From: JAEVLT01 sp050496765
GTDB taxonomy: Bacteria > Bacillota > Bacilli > Bacillales > Cytobacillaceae
Reading direction: 5' to 3'
NCBI RefSeq assembly: GCF_050496765.1
Contig: NZ_JBNWEO010000013.1
Coordinates: forward strand, 434,001-498,000
DNA: 64,000 nucleotides
The position numbers and the translations under genes are program-made. Under the pieces are notes generated by a model. It was not told the origin of the DNA. It saw nothing but the letters and a program-made list of their open reading frames with translations, and searched no databases. Below, in pieces: positions 33,083 through 41,153 of the stretch. Position 1 is the first letter of the stretch. Each line of letters begins with the position of its first letter.

Positions 33083-33235
33083 ATGGGTAAACGAAACAAA
33101 TCGAAGCGCTTTGTCCAACAAGGAAAGGATACCGTCAATAAACATGCCGAACGCATCCCCTACCATATGACGTATGCGGAAGCGGAAGCCTATAAAATGG
33201 CTAACGGGCATCATTCCTCCATGGAGGGAATATAA
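33083..33235 (+). CDS. 50-residue basic protein, unrecognised
   Basis: Small frame starting MGKRNKSKRFVQQGKDTV, with a Lys/Arg-rich N-terminus and an Ala/Glu/Tyr-rich middle (HMTYAEAEAYKMANG). Supported by GGAGGG 7 nt upstream of ATG, and it ends 1 nt before the next gene's start, so the two are probably cotranscribed. It could be a minor spore or nucleic-acid-binding protein, but no family is recognised. Confidence 0.6.
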   Translation: MGKRNKSKRFVQQGKDTVNKHAERIPYHMTYAEAEAYKMANGHHSSMEGI

Positions 33236-33236
33236 G

Positions 33237-33422
33237 ATGGGAAATCGGCTTTTCCAGGAAGCAAGAAGATTTGTGGAGGCGGCCAAATCAGCAAGTCCGG
33301 CTGAGGAGCAAGCAGCTGTGGAAAAAGCGAAGAATGCAGTAAGCTCAGCTTATGCGAACTCAACCGCTGCCGAACAAAGCCAGCTCCAAGAAATGCAAAA
33401 TGAGCTTGAACAACTAAGGTAA
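33237..33422 (+). CDS. DUF3813 family protein
   Basis: 61 residues, entirely helical in appearance (MGNRLFQEARRFVEAAKSAS, then Ala/Glu/Gln-rich), no signal or membrane segment. Similarity to the Bacillaceae DUF3813 family is from memory. ATG 33237 follows GGAGGGAATATAAG; the frame could start upstream at 33174 inside the preceding gene, which is less likely. Function unknown. Confidence 0.72.
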   Translation: MGNRLFQEARRFVEAAKSASPAEEQAAVEKAKNAVSSAYANSTAAEQSQLQEMQNELEQLR

Positions 33423-33424
33423 AC

Positions 33425-33458
33425 AAGAAGCTGGCATTCAAAGGGATGCCAGCTTCTT
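33425..33458. terminator. bidirectional terminator
   Basis: Perfect 13-bp stem AAGAAGCTGGCAT / ATGCCAGCTTCTT between convergent genes; it overlaps the stop of the secreted protein gene. Confidence 0.85.
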
Positions 33459-33864
33459 AATGATAAAATTTTTCCAATACAATGGAATAGGCGTGAACTA
33501 TTTTTCCTTGAGCATCGCGTTCATAAGCATAAAAAATGATTGTTCCATTCGGCGGAAGCTGCTCTTTCGCAAGATTGATTTTTACCTTAAACGGCAGCCA
33601 CTTTGATTTATCGGCTTTTTTTGCCAAAGTTTTTTCCGGAATGAGGACATTGTGGCCATCTTCCACTGTGTAAAAATAAGTGCCCTCCCCCACCTTTACC
33701 TGTCCGGTAACGGTATAACGGCCACCGCTGCCAAGCACTTTCACATGCCGGATCTGCACGTTTTCATTGCGAATCTTTCCTGAATATGCCGCATCAGCTG
33801 AAGGCTGAACTACATTCATAAATAGCATGAAAAAACTTAAATAAAACAAGATTTTCTTTCGCAA
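33457..33864 (-). CDS. secreted beta-rich protein, function unknown
   Basis: 135 residues with a Sec signal peptide (MRKKILFYLSFFMLFM, cleavage probably after ADA near 25) and a compact domain of about 105 residues rich in alternating beta-type segments (YTVTGQVKVGEGTYFYTVEDG, PNGTIIFYAYERD). This recalls small immunoglobulin-like domains of spore or cell-envelope proteins (Gmad2 type), only as a hint. Start is TTG behind AAGGAGG. It is directly downstream of yitT (14-bp gap), so probably cotranscribed. Confidence 0.7.
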   Translation of the reverse strand: MRKKILFYLSFFMLFMNVVQPSADAAYSGKIRNENVQIRHVKVLGSGGRYTVTGQVKVGEGTYFYTVEDGHNVLIPEKTLAKKADKSKWLPFKVKINLAKEQLPPNGTIIFYAYERDAQGKIVHAYSIVLEKFYH

Positions 33865-33878
33865 AATTTCATCCTCCT

Positions 33879-34721
33879 TTAATCTCTGCGAAACAAGCCA
33901 ACAACACTGGCCGTGTGCACAATATTGGTAAATGCCTTTGGATCTACTTCTTTTATAATTCTCTCCAATTCAAAAAGTTCGTAGCGGGTAATAACGATTA
34001 CCATCATGTCTTTCGTTTCATTCGTGTAAGCCCCTTTAGCCGGCACGGTCGTAATCCCGCGGACTAGCTTTGCTTGGATCGCTTTTTTCAGTTCATCGCT
34101 TTTTTTTGTAATAATCATGGCGGTCAGCTTTTCATGCCTTGTATGAATAGTATCAATGACCCTTGTTGAAGTATAAAGGGTGACAAGTGTGTAAAGGGCT
34201 TTTTCCCAGCCGAATAAATAGCCGGCTGTAAGAATGATGATTGCATTCATGAGAAATAGATAAGTTCCAATTGGTTTGTCTTTTAATTTCGACAGTACGA
34301 GGGCAATGATGTCGACTCCCCCTGTCGAAGCCCCCCACTTTAGCGTTAATCCGACACCGACAGCTAAAATGACGCCACCAAATACTGCATTCAACAAAAT
34401 ATCGTGTGAAACGGCTTTTAGCGGAATTAATTCCAGAAATAAGGATGAAAAGATGACACTTAAAAAACTATAAAACGTAAAAGACTTTCCAACTTTTTTC
34501 CAACCAAGAATGGCTACAGGAATATTAAGCAGGAGCAATAAATACCCCATTGAAACCGTTAGCGGTGTGAATACCGTGAGAATTTTTGAAAGCAGCTGGG
34601 CGATTCCCGTAAACCCGCTTGAGTACACATTGGCCGGACGCAAAAACAAATTCATCGAAAGTGCATTGAGAAGTGCGCCAAAAATAACGACAGCTGTTTT
34701 TTTCGTTTGCAGCCAAATCAT
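33879..34721 (-). CDS. yitT: YitT family membrane protein
   Basis: 280 residues: five to six membrane helices of the DUF161 type (about 8-165), with GFTGIAQLLSKI and TLKWGASTGGVDIIA as conserved glycine-rich stretches, then a cytoplasmic DUF2179 domain (about 215-275, RGITTVPAKGAYTNE). Transport role presumed, substrate unknown. AAAAGGAG supports the start. Neighbour of degV, as in B. subtilis yitS-yitT. Confidence 0.92.
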   Translation of the reverse strand: MIWLQTKKTAVVIFGALLNALSMNLFLRPANVYSSGFTGIAQLLSKILTVFTPLTVSMGYLLLLLNIPVAILGWKKVGKSFTFYSFLSVIFSSLFLELIPLKAVSHDILLNAVFGGVILAVGVGLTLKWGASTGGVDIIALVLSKLKDKPIGTYLFLMNAIIILTAGYLFGWEKALYTLVTLYTSTRVIDTIHTRHEKLTAMIITKKSDELKKAIQAKLVRGITTVPAKGAYTNETKDMMVIVITRYELFELERIIKEVDPKAFTNIVHTASVVGLFRRD

Positions 34722-34871
34722 CGGATCAACTCCTTTTTACTATTATTGTCAAAAACCATGCAGATGTATGATACAAAATTATATTTTTACGGCCATTTTT
34801 AAAAGATTGTGTTTTTAGAATGAAAACGCTAAACTGAAAAAGTATAAATTTGCTTGAAAGCAGGTGAGCTT

Positions 34872-35729
34872 ATGCACGTGAAAATTCTGACAGACAGCGC
34901 ATGCGATCTACCACTTGCGTTTTATCGAAATGCGGGCGTTACGTTGCTTCCACTAAAAGTTCAGCTTGATGGCAATGAATATGAAGACATCAAGATGATT
35001 CAGCCTAAAATGGTTTATGAGGCGATTCGAAACGGAAAAACACCGAAAACATCACAAGTCTCTCCATTTCTTTTTGAAAAAATATTCACGGATATGGCCG
35101 AAAAGAATGAAGATGGACTATACATTGCTTTTTCTTCGCAGCTATCTGGAACCTATCAAACCGCAATGATGATTCTCGATCAAGTAAAAGAAAAATATCC
35201 AGACTTCGGACTTACGATCGTGGATACGAAGTGCGCATCAGTCGGGCAAGGATTGATTGTAAAAGAAGCGGCTAAATTGGCAGCAGACGGTGCTTCGAAA
35301 GAAACGATTTTAAAAGATGTTCGTTTCCGGGCACAGCATATGGAGCATTTGTTCACAGTAGAGGATTTGGAATATCTCGCCAAAGGCGGCCGCGTCTCAA
35401 AAGCGTCAGCATTTCTCGGCGGATTGTTAAATATTAAGCCGCTTCTTAACATGGAAGACGGCAAACTTGTTCCAATCGAAAAAATCAGGGGCAAGAAAAA
35501 ATTGCTTCATCGATTAATTGAAGTAATGTATGAACGCGGTGCGCATTTATCAGAGCAAACCATTGGCATCAGCCAAGCCGATAACGAGGAAACTGCCGAA
35601 GAAATTCGTCGGATGATTGAAGAAGCCTTTCATCCAAAAGAAATCTATATTTCGGACATTGGTTCTGCAATTGGTTCGCATACTGGCGCCGGAACGATTG
35701 CTGTCTTTTTCCTCAATCAACTGCCTTAA
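34872..35729 (+). CDS. DegV family fatty-acid-binding protein
   Basis: 285 residues, equivalent in position to B. subtilis yitS. The DegV fold starts MHVKILTDSACDLPLAFYRN; SSQLSGTYQTA (near 92) and the Arg in GGRVSKASAFLGGLLNIKP bind the carboxylate of a fatty acid. DegV/FakB proteins present fatty acids to FakA kinase. ATG 34872 is used because GCAGGTGAG precedes it. Its stop codon is immediately followed by a copy of the hairpin-bounded repeat. Confidence 0.92.
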   Translation: MHVKILTDSACDLPLAFYRNAGVTLLPLKVQLDGNEYEDIKMIQPKMVYEAIRNGKTPKTSQVSPFLFEKIFTDMAEKNEDGLYIAFSSQLSGTYQTAMMILDQVKEKYPDFGLTIVDTKCASVGQGLIVKEAAKLAADGASKETILKDVRFRAQHMEHLFTVEDLEYLAKGGRVSKASAFLGGLLNIKPLLNMEDGKLVPIEKIRGKKKLLHRLIEVMYERGAHLSEQTIGISQADNEETAEEIRRMIEEAFHPKEIYISDIGSAIGSHTGAGTIAVFFLNQLP

Positions 35730-35821
35730 ATGAAAACTCGCCGATTGGCGAGCCTTTGACGGTTCATGAGGTGTAGTTGCCCTTATGCAATCAGAATTTA
35801 TGGATATAAATTCTGATTAGC
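35728..35821 (+). repeat. hairpin-bounded repeat, copy D (short form)
   Basis: Begins within the degV stop codon (TAAATGAAAACTCGCCGATTG) and ends GGATATAAATTCTGATTAGC. No long middle segment. It continues with CGAACGAAAAGGA, shared with copy F, into a terminator. Confidence 0.85.
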
Positions 35822-35826
35822 GAACG

Positions 35827-35856
35827 AAAAGGAGTGAGTTTTTCCTCACTCCTTTT
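35827..35856 (+). terminator. terminator following copy D
   Basis: Stem AAAAGGAGTGAG / CTCACTCCTTTT with a 6-nt loop; serves degV. Confidence 0.8.
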
Positions 35857-35905
35857 ATTTGTGCCGAAAACAGCCAATTATAGCTGTGCCTGTTTACCGC
35901 TTCAC

Positions 35906-36037
35906 TTATAAATGATTTGTTTTTTTCGAATATTCGTTTTTGCCTGCTTTGCGATTTTTCTCGCGCATCCTATTTTTTTCATGGTGAAGGGCATTATTGT
36001 CCTGCGCTTTTTTATCATTATCAGAAGTATGCGGCAT
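35906..36037 (-). CDS. DUF3941 family small protein
   Basis: 43 residues, MPHTSDNDKKAQDNNALHHE and on, highly charged (Lys/Arg/Asn), no hydrophobic segment. The MPHTSDNDKKAQDNN start is typical of the Bacillaceae DUF3941 family as I remember it. AAAGGAG lies 7 nt before the ATG. Intrinsically disordered by composition; function unknown. Confidence 0.72.
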   Translation of the reverse strand: MPHTSDNDKKAQDNNALHHEKNRMREKNRKAGKNEYSKKTNHL

Positions 36038-36101
36038 CTAAACTCTCCTTTCTTGTTCGCTAGTACACAGCTAGTTTCTGCTGTTTTTTACAAAGGTATG
36101 T

Positions 36102-36256
36102 AAATGAAAACTCGCCGACTGGCGAGTCCTTTGGACGAAGACAGAGGCGTAGTTGAATTTATCCCGCTCGTTGATGCCACATCCTGTGGCACTCGCCTGA
36201 CTAGGACTTCCTGTCCGTCGTGCGTTCAGAATTTATCCATATAAATTCTGATTAGC
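36102..36256 (+). repeat. hairpin-bounded repeat, copy E (full length, 155 bp)
   Basis: Full form: 5' hairpin ACTCGCC / GGCGAGT, middle stems (GCCACA / TGTGGC and GGAC / GTCC), 3' hairpin CAGAATTTAT / ATAAATTCTG. Differs from copy F at one base. Frame 36104-36244 is open for 46 codons. Confidence 0.9.
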
Positions 36257-36259
36257 TAA

Positions 36260-36289
36260 AAAAACAAGCATATAAAAATGCTTGTTTTT
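36260..36289 (-). terminator. cvfB terminator
   Basis: Stem AAAAACAAGCAT / ATGCTTGTTTTT; overlaps the cvfB stop. Confidence 0.85.
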
Positions 36290-37151
36290 ACTCTTTTTTG
36301 CTATAGGTCCAGCCGTTTTCTTGATACACTTTTCCTTGTTTTATTAATGTTCCAAGCGCGCGCTTAAAGGCCGCTTTGCTCAAACGAAACCGTTCGTAAA
36401 TATCTTCCGGCTGGCTTTTATCACTATAAGGCATGGCACCGTTCCGGCTTTCTAAATAAGCGTAAATTCGCTGGGAATCATCACCGGCTGCCTCCTGTTT
36501 CCGCGCCAATAAGGAGACATTAATCGTCCCGTCTTCTTTAATATCGATAATCCGCCCTTCGACTTTCTGACCAAGACGGGGTTCTTCTCGTCTTTGCGAT
36601 TCGTGAATAAAACCTTTGAAGCCTTCAATGGTATAAATCCAGCTTCCTACCTTTGCAGTGCGGTAAATAAATCCCTGAACATTTTTATTAAAATCCTTCC
36701 TTGCTGCTTTGACGGCAATCGATTGAATCACTTGATCCGTAGCCAATTTTGCATATAAAAGATGGTTTCGGCTCACGCGGATAGTGGCATAAACCATGTC
36801 ACCCGGCTTGGGCCAAACCGATTTATGTGCTGGCAAATCTTCTTCACCAAGCAGCAATTCTTTTTGGATTCCGATATCAAGAAATACGCCAACACCCGGC
36901 TTTACAGCTGTTACTTTTAACCAGCCATATTGCCCTGCTGTCATTTCCGGAATCTTCGCACTAGCCGAAACCCTGCCCTGGGAATCGGTGTACAAAAACA
37001 CTTCAAGTTTCTCTCCGATTTGCAAGTCTTGATCGGTTTCATTTTTATGCAAAAGAACATCTTCAGTCCCGTCTGATAAAAAAAAGCCAAATGCAGCAGC
37101 TCGGACGACGGTTAACTGGGCTGTTTGCCCGACTTGTTCAATAAGTGACAA
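36288..37151 (-). CDS. cvfB: S1-domain RNA-binding regulator CvfB (YitL)
   Basis: 287 residues composed of tandem S1/OB domains (about 1-62, 68-130, 145-215; e.g. FGFFLSDGTEDVLLHKNE and VKPGVGVFLDIGIQKELLL) and a C-terminal winged-helix (DIYERFRLSKAAFKRALGTLIKQG). CvfB affects virulence and exoprotein expression in Staphylococcus through RNA binding; the role here is inferred. Start is TTG with GAGGAGG upstream. Divergent from yajQ, like yitL/yitK in B. subtilis. Confidence 0.9.
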   Translation of the reverse strand: MSLIEQVGQTAQLTVVRAAAFGFFLSDGTEDVLLHKNETDQDLQIGEKLEVFLYTDSQGRVSASAKIPEMTAGQYGWLKVTAVKPGVGVFLDIGIQKELLLGEEDLPAHKSVWPKPGDMVYATIRVSRNHLLYAKLATDQVIQSIAVKAARKDFNKNVQGFIYRTAKVGSWIYTIEGFKGFIHESQRREEPRLGQKVEGRIIDIKEDGTINVSLLARKQEAAGDDSQRIYAYLESRNGAMPYSDKSQPEDIYERFRLSKAAFKRALGTLIKQGKVYQENGWTYSKKE

Positions 37152-37269
37152 TTGGAATTCCTCCTCTTCATTTCCAAAGAGTTGTTTGAACTGCTATATT
37201 TTACTATAATGAACCCGTAAAGGGAAACTTTAGTTTGAAAAGTATAGAAAATGCAATGGGGGTTTAATC

Positions 37270-37761
37270 ATGTCGAAAGATAGTTCATTTGATATTGTTT
37301 CAAAAGTTGATTTTTCCGAAGTCACCAATGCGGTAACACAAACGATGAAAGAAATCCAAACACGCTATGATTTTAAAGGGAGCAAAAGCGATGTTACCCT
37401 CGAAAAAGAAGAGCTTGTTCTTGTTTCCGATGATGAATATAAATTAGAGCAGCTGAAAGATGTCTTGCTAAGCAAATTGATTCGCCGGCAAATCCCCGTT
37501 AAAAACCTTGATTATGGAAAAATTGAAAAAGCATCCGGTGGAACAGTCCGCCAGCGGGCAAAGCTGGTTCAAGGAATCGACAAAGAAAACGCAAAAAAGA
37601 TCAACACCATCATCAAAAACAGTGGACTGAAAGTAAAAAGTCAAATCCAGGAAGATCAAATCCGCGTCAGTGGCAAAAACCGCGATGATTTGCAAAAAAT
37701 CATTGCCGCTGTTCGGGAGGCAGATCTTTCAATTGATGTCCAATTTATCAATTACCGGTAG
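37270..37761 (+). CDS. yajQ: YajQ family nucleotide-binding protein (YitK)
   Basis: 163 residues with two ferredoxin-like halves. The start MSKDSSFDIVSKVDFSEVTN, the core TRYDFKGSKSDVTLEKEE and the C-terminal IRVSGKNRDDLQKIIAAVR are characteristic. YajQ members bind nucleotides (cyclic di-GMP in some Xanthomonas) or RNA; which applies here is unknown. Its stop is followed within 6 bp by repeat copy F. Confidence 0.95.
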   Translation: MSKDSSFDIVSKVDFSEVTNAVTQTMKEIQTRYDFKGSKSDVTLEKEELVLVSDDEYKLEQLKDVLLSKLIRRQIPVKNLDYGKIEKASGGTVRQRAKLVQGIDKENAKKINTIIKNSGLKVKSQIQEDQIRVSGKNRDDLQKIIAAVREADLSIDVQFINYR

Positions 37762-37766
37762 TGGTT

Positions 37767-37921
37767 AAATGAAAACTCGCCGACTGGCGAGTCCTTTGGA
37801 CGAAGACAGAGGCGCAGTTGAATTTATCCCGCTCGTTGATGCCACATCCTGTGGCACTCGCCTGACTAGGACTTCCTGTCCGTCGTGCGTTCAGAATTTA
37901 TCCATATAAATTCTGATTAGC
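37767..37921 (+). repeat. hairpin-bounded repeat, copy F (full length, 155 bp)
   Basis: Identical to copy E except GCGCAG for GCGTAG. E and F flank cvfB-yajQ as direct repeats. A hairpin ACGAAAAGG / CCCTTTTCGT follows (37924-37950) and shares CGAACGAAAAGGA with copy D. Confidence 0.9.
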
Positions 37922-38035
37922 GAACGAAAAGGAATAATCCCCTTTTCGTGTCAACATGGTTCTCTCCATTTATTTCCATGTTTTTTCCTTGTTCAAAAAG
38001 GAATTATGTAAATAGATGAATTGGAGGGATGAGAA

Positions 38036-38905
38036 ATGAGTAACCAGCAACCGAACAAGAATGCCTTTCCAGCGCAGCATCAAAACCGGCAGCCTGGCAT
38101 CGAAAGCGAAATGAATCCGCGCCCAGACTTTGTGGATCCGAACTATCAAGGAAGCGGGAAACTGGAAAATAAAACGGCCATTATCACTGGCGGGGATAGT
38201 GGAATTGGTAAAGCGGCAGCCATTTATTTTGCAAAAGAAGGAGCAGATGTTGCGATCGTCTATTTGAACGAAACAAATGATGCCGAGGAAACAAAGCAGT
38301 TCGTTGAAGCAGAGGGGCGAAAATGTCTGCTTTTTGCCAAGGATATTGGCAGTGAAGACAATTGCAAAGAAATCGTACAAGCCACACTGAAAGAGTTTGG
38401 CCACATTGATATACTTGTCAACAATGCTGCTGAACAGCATCCGCAGAAAAGTTTGCTGAATATTACTTCTGCTCAACTTGAAAAAACGTTCCGCACCAAT
38501 ATATTTTCTTATTTTTATATGACAAAAATGGTGCTTCCACATTTACAAAGCGGTGCTTCGATCATCAATACTGCCTCCATCACCGCTTATGAAGGAAACG
38601 AGCAGCTGCTTGACTATTCTGCAACAAAGGGTGCGATTGTTTCATTTACACGTTCACTCTCTAAATCGCTTGCGCCGCAGGGGATTCGCGTGAACGGGGT
38701 TGCGCCCGGGCCGATATGGACGCCGCTAATTCCCTCAACCTTTCCTGCTAACCAGGTTGCTTCTTTTGGCAGCACGACTCCGATGGGTCGAGCCGGTCAG
38801 CCGTATGAACTAGCGCCAAGCTATGTGTTCCTTGCTTCTAATGATTCTGCTTATATTAGCGGGCAAATGATTCATGTGAACGGCGGCACTGTTGTAAACG
38901 GATAG
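38036..38905 (+). CDS. SDR family oxidoreductase (general-stress type)
   Basis: 289 residues: a disordered Gln/Asn/Pro-rich N-terminus (1-40) typical of the Bacillus general stress dehydrogenases (YhxC/YdaD-like), then a classical short-chain dehydrogenase: TGGDSGIGKA (cofactor), VNNAA, Ser in NTASITAYEG, YSATK (Tyr-x3-Lys) and APGPIWTPL. Cytoplasmic NAD(P)-dependent enzyme of unknown substrate. GGAGGG gives a clear start. No sigma-B promoter was recognised upstream. Confidence 0.9.
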   Translation: MSNQQPNKNAFPAQHQNRQPGIESEMNPRPDFVDPNYQGSGKLENKTAIITGGDSGIGKAAAIYFAKEGADVAIVYLNETNDAEETKQFVEAEGRKCLLFAKDIGSEDNCKEIVQATLKEFGHIDILVNNAAEQHPQKSLLNITSAQLEKTFRTNIFSYFYMTKMVLPHLQSGASIINTASITAYEGNEQLLDYSATKGAIVSFTRSLSKSLAPQGIRVNGVAPGPIWTPLIPSTFPANQVASFGSTTPMGRAGQPYELAPSYVFLASNDSAYISGQMIHVNGGTVVNG

Positions 38906-38985
38906 CCAAATAAATGAATTCAACCGTGTAGTCATGCTGTGTTTTTTAAAACGCAGCTTTTTTATACACCAGAATTTATATGACC

Positions 38986-39059
38986 GGAAATCAACAGACT
39001 AGTTGTCAGAACCAAACTAAAAAGGACCGGGCGGTTTTTGCCCGGTTTTTCTTTATTGG
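38986..39059 (+). repeat. dispersed terminator-bearing repeat (inverted partner of 29900)
   Basis: Contains hairpin CCGGGC / GCCCGG (39027-39045) and T-tail; it probably serves as the SDR gene terminator. Nearly identical to the reverse complement of 29900-29972. Confidence 0.8.
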
Positions 39060-39087
39060 TAAAAAAACTTGCTGTTTAGCTAAACAA

Positions 39088-39122
39088 AAACAGCTGCCCC
39101 CTATAGCTCGAAGCAGCTGTTT
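39088..39122 (-). terminator. asnO terminator
   Basis: Stem AAACAGCTGC / GCAGCTGTTT with a 15-nt loop just after the asparagine synthetase stop. Confidence 0.75.
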
Positions 39123-39128
39123 CTTTAT

Positions 39129-40976
39129 CTAGTCGACAACATTAATAGTGTATTTTTTAAACCAAAAATGAACTTGTGCCAAGTAAGCTAAGAGCTGCGG
39201 TCCTGTCATTAACTGGCCGAACCATGGCTCTTTAAAAGCAGCGCCACCTGTATCAACAATGCTCCTCAAATATGCATGGTCAAAAAATTCATACAGTGCC
39301 GATGATTTATCTTTCATAATCTCTTCCATTAATGATTGAACGATCCTTGTATACTCGGGATGATGGGTCTTCGGATAGGGACTTTTCTTGCGATAGAGCA
39401 CATCTTCCGGCAATACGCCTTCAAAGGCTTTCCGCAAAATTCCTTTTTCGCGATTCCCGTACATTTTCACATCCCACGGAATATTCCAAACATATTCAAC
39501 AACCCGATGATCGGCAAACGGCACGCGTACCTCAAGGCTCGCCCCCATGCTCATCCGGTCTTTGCGATCAAGAAGTGTTGTCATAAACCAAATCATGTTC
39601 AGATAGAACAATTGCCGGCGCTGGGTTTCTACCGTACTTTCCCCTTCAAGAGCAGGCGTTTCTGCAATCGTTTCTTGGTATTTCTCCATTACATAGTCAT
39701 GGAGCCGCAATTTATTGCGCCAATGCGGAGCCAGCAAGTTCTGCCTTTCAACAACGGAACGCATCCATGGAAAACCTTCCCGTTCCAGATCGGCTTTGCG
39801 GTGAAACCATGGATAGCCGCCAAAAATTTCATCGGCACATTCACCAGACAAACTCACCACAAAGTCCTTTTTGATTTCTTTACAAAACCAGAGCAAGGAT
39901 GAATCGACATCGGCCATTCCCGGAACATCTCTTACATAAACTGCCTCCAGCAAGTCATGCGCCAATTGTTCCTGGGTAATAATTTTTTTATGGTGTTCAG
40001 TTTGATATGCTTTTGAAACCATTTGAATATACACTTCGTCAGCGTTTGGCTGAAACTCATTTGCTTTAAAGTGGATATCATTACCTTCATAATCAATGGA
40101 ATACGTATGAAGTTGGCCTTTGCCCTGAGCGGTAAAGCCTTGAGCGGCAATCGCTGTAATAATACTTGAATCAAGGCCGCCAGATAAAAAGGTACATAAT
40201 GGAACATCGGACACAAGCTGGCGCGTTACCGCATCGGTTACAAGCTCGCGAACTTTCTCGGCCGTTTCTTCCGCACTGTCTTGATGTTGTTCGCTTTTCA
40301 CATTCCAATAGCGCCAGATTTTCAAGCCGTTTCTCGAAAACGTGAGGGCATGACCTGGACGAAGCTCTTTTAAACCTTTGAAAATCCCCGAACCTGGTGA
40401 TCTTGATGGGCCAAGGCCGAACACTTCTGCCAATCCTTCCCGATCAAGCACGGCATTAATTTCCGGATGGGCAAGGATGCCTTTAATTTCTGATGCAAAA
40501 ATCAAGCCAGCCTTATGTTCGGCAAAAAATAACGGTTTGACCCCCAGGCGGTCACGCCCTATAAACAGTTGCTCTTTCTGCTGATCCCAAACCGCAAACG
40601 CATAGATTCCATTTAAATAGTTTACGCACTCTTCCGCCCATTCTATATAGGCGGATAACAGAACTTCTGTATCAGAATGCCCTTTAAAGGAATATCCTTT
40701 AGTAAGGAGGATTTTGCGAATATCTTCAGTATTATACAGTTCGCCATTGTAGCAAATCGTGTACTCGCTCCCATTTGCCTGTCTGGTCATCGGCTGCCTT
40801 CCGCCTTCCGGGTCGACCACAATCAACCGTTTATGGCCAAATCCAGCGTGTACACTCGCCCAAACATTTGTATCATCAGGCCCTCTCTTTTCCAAGCTGT
40901 TTGCCATGCCTTCAAGAATATCCTTTTCGTTTCGCAAGTTCCGTTGAAAATCAATCCAGCCTGATATTCCGCACAT
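39129..40976 (-). CDS. asnO: asparagine synthase (glutamine-hydrolysing)
   Basis: Makes asparagine from aspartate, ATP and glutamine. 615 residues: the N-terminal nucleophile glutaminase domain starts MCGISGWIDF with catalytic Cys2 after Met removal; the synthetase domain carries the PP-loop LSGGLDSS (near 255). Size and neighbourhood match B. subtilis AsnO (YisO), which is needed for sporulation. The frame extends 17 codons upstream, but Cys must be residue 2 and GAGGAGG fits ATG 40976. Confidence 0.94.
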   Translation of the reverse strand: MCGISGWIDFQRNLRNEKDILEGMANSLEKRGPDDTNVWASVHAGFGHKRLIVVDPEGGRQPMTRQANGSEYTICYNGELYNTEDIRKILLTKGYSFKGHSDTEVLLSAYIEWAEECVNYLNGIYAFAVWDQQKEQLFIGRDRLGVKPLFFAEHKAGLIFASEIKGILAHPEINAVLDREGLAEVFGLGPSRSPGSGIFKGLKELRPGHALTFSRNGLKIWRYWNVKSEQHQDSAEETAEKVRELVTDAVTRQLVSDVPLCTFLSGGLDSSIITAIAAQGFTAQGKGQLHTYSIDYEGNDIHFKANEFQPNADEVYIQMVSKAYQTEHHKKIITQEQLAHDLLEAVYVRDVPGMADVDSSLLWFCKEIKKDFVVSLSGECADEIFGGYPWFHRKADLEREGFPWMRSVVERQNLLAPHWRNKLRLHDYVMEKYQETIAETPALEGESTVETQRRQLFYLNMIWFMTTLLDRKDRMSMGASLEVRVPFADHRVVEYVWNIPWDVKMYGNREKGILRKAFEGVLPEDVLYRKKSPYPKTHHPEYTRIVQSLMEEIMKDKSSALYEFFDHAYLRSIVDTGGAAFKEPWFGQLMTGPQLLAYLAQVHFWFKKYTINVVD

Positions 40977-41153
40977 ATTGAAAGCCTCCTCTCTCCAATA
41001 AATGGAGCATGGTAAAATCCTAAACACATGTTTTATAGTATTCAGCCCATTTTAATTGGTAAATTGTCCAAAAAAATCGCGCCCAATTAGTTATAAAATC
41101 TCTCCAAGGTGTCTACAAAGAAAAAGAGAGCACCAACGTTTGGAGGTCAAATA

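Noticed and set aside
37951..38030. sigma-B promoter before the SDR gene
   Set aside because: No GTTTAA-N12-15-GGGWAT pattern was found despite the stress-type product.
39336..39902. 188-codon plus-strand frame inside asnO
   Set aside because: Antisense shadow of a strongly conserved gene; low plausibility of composition.
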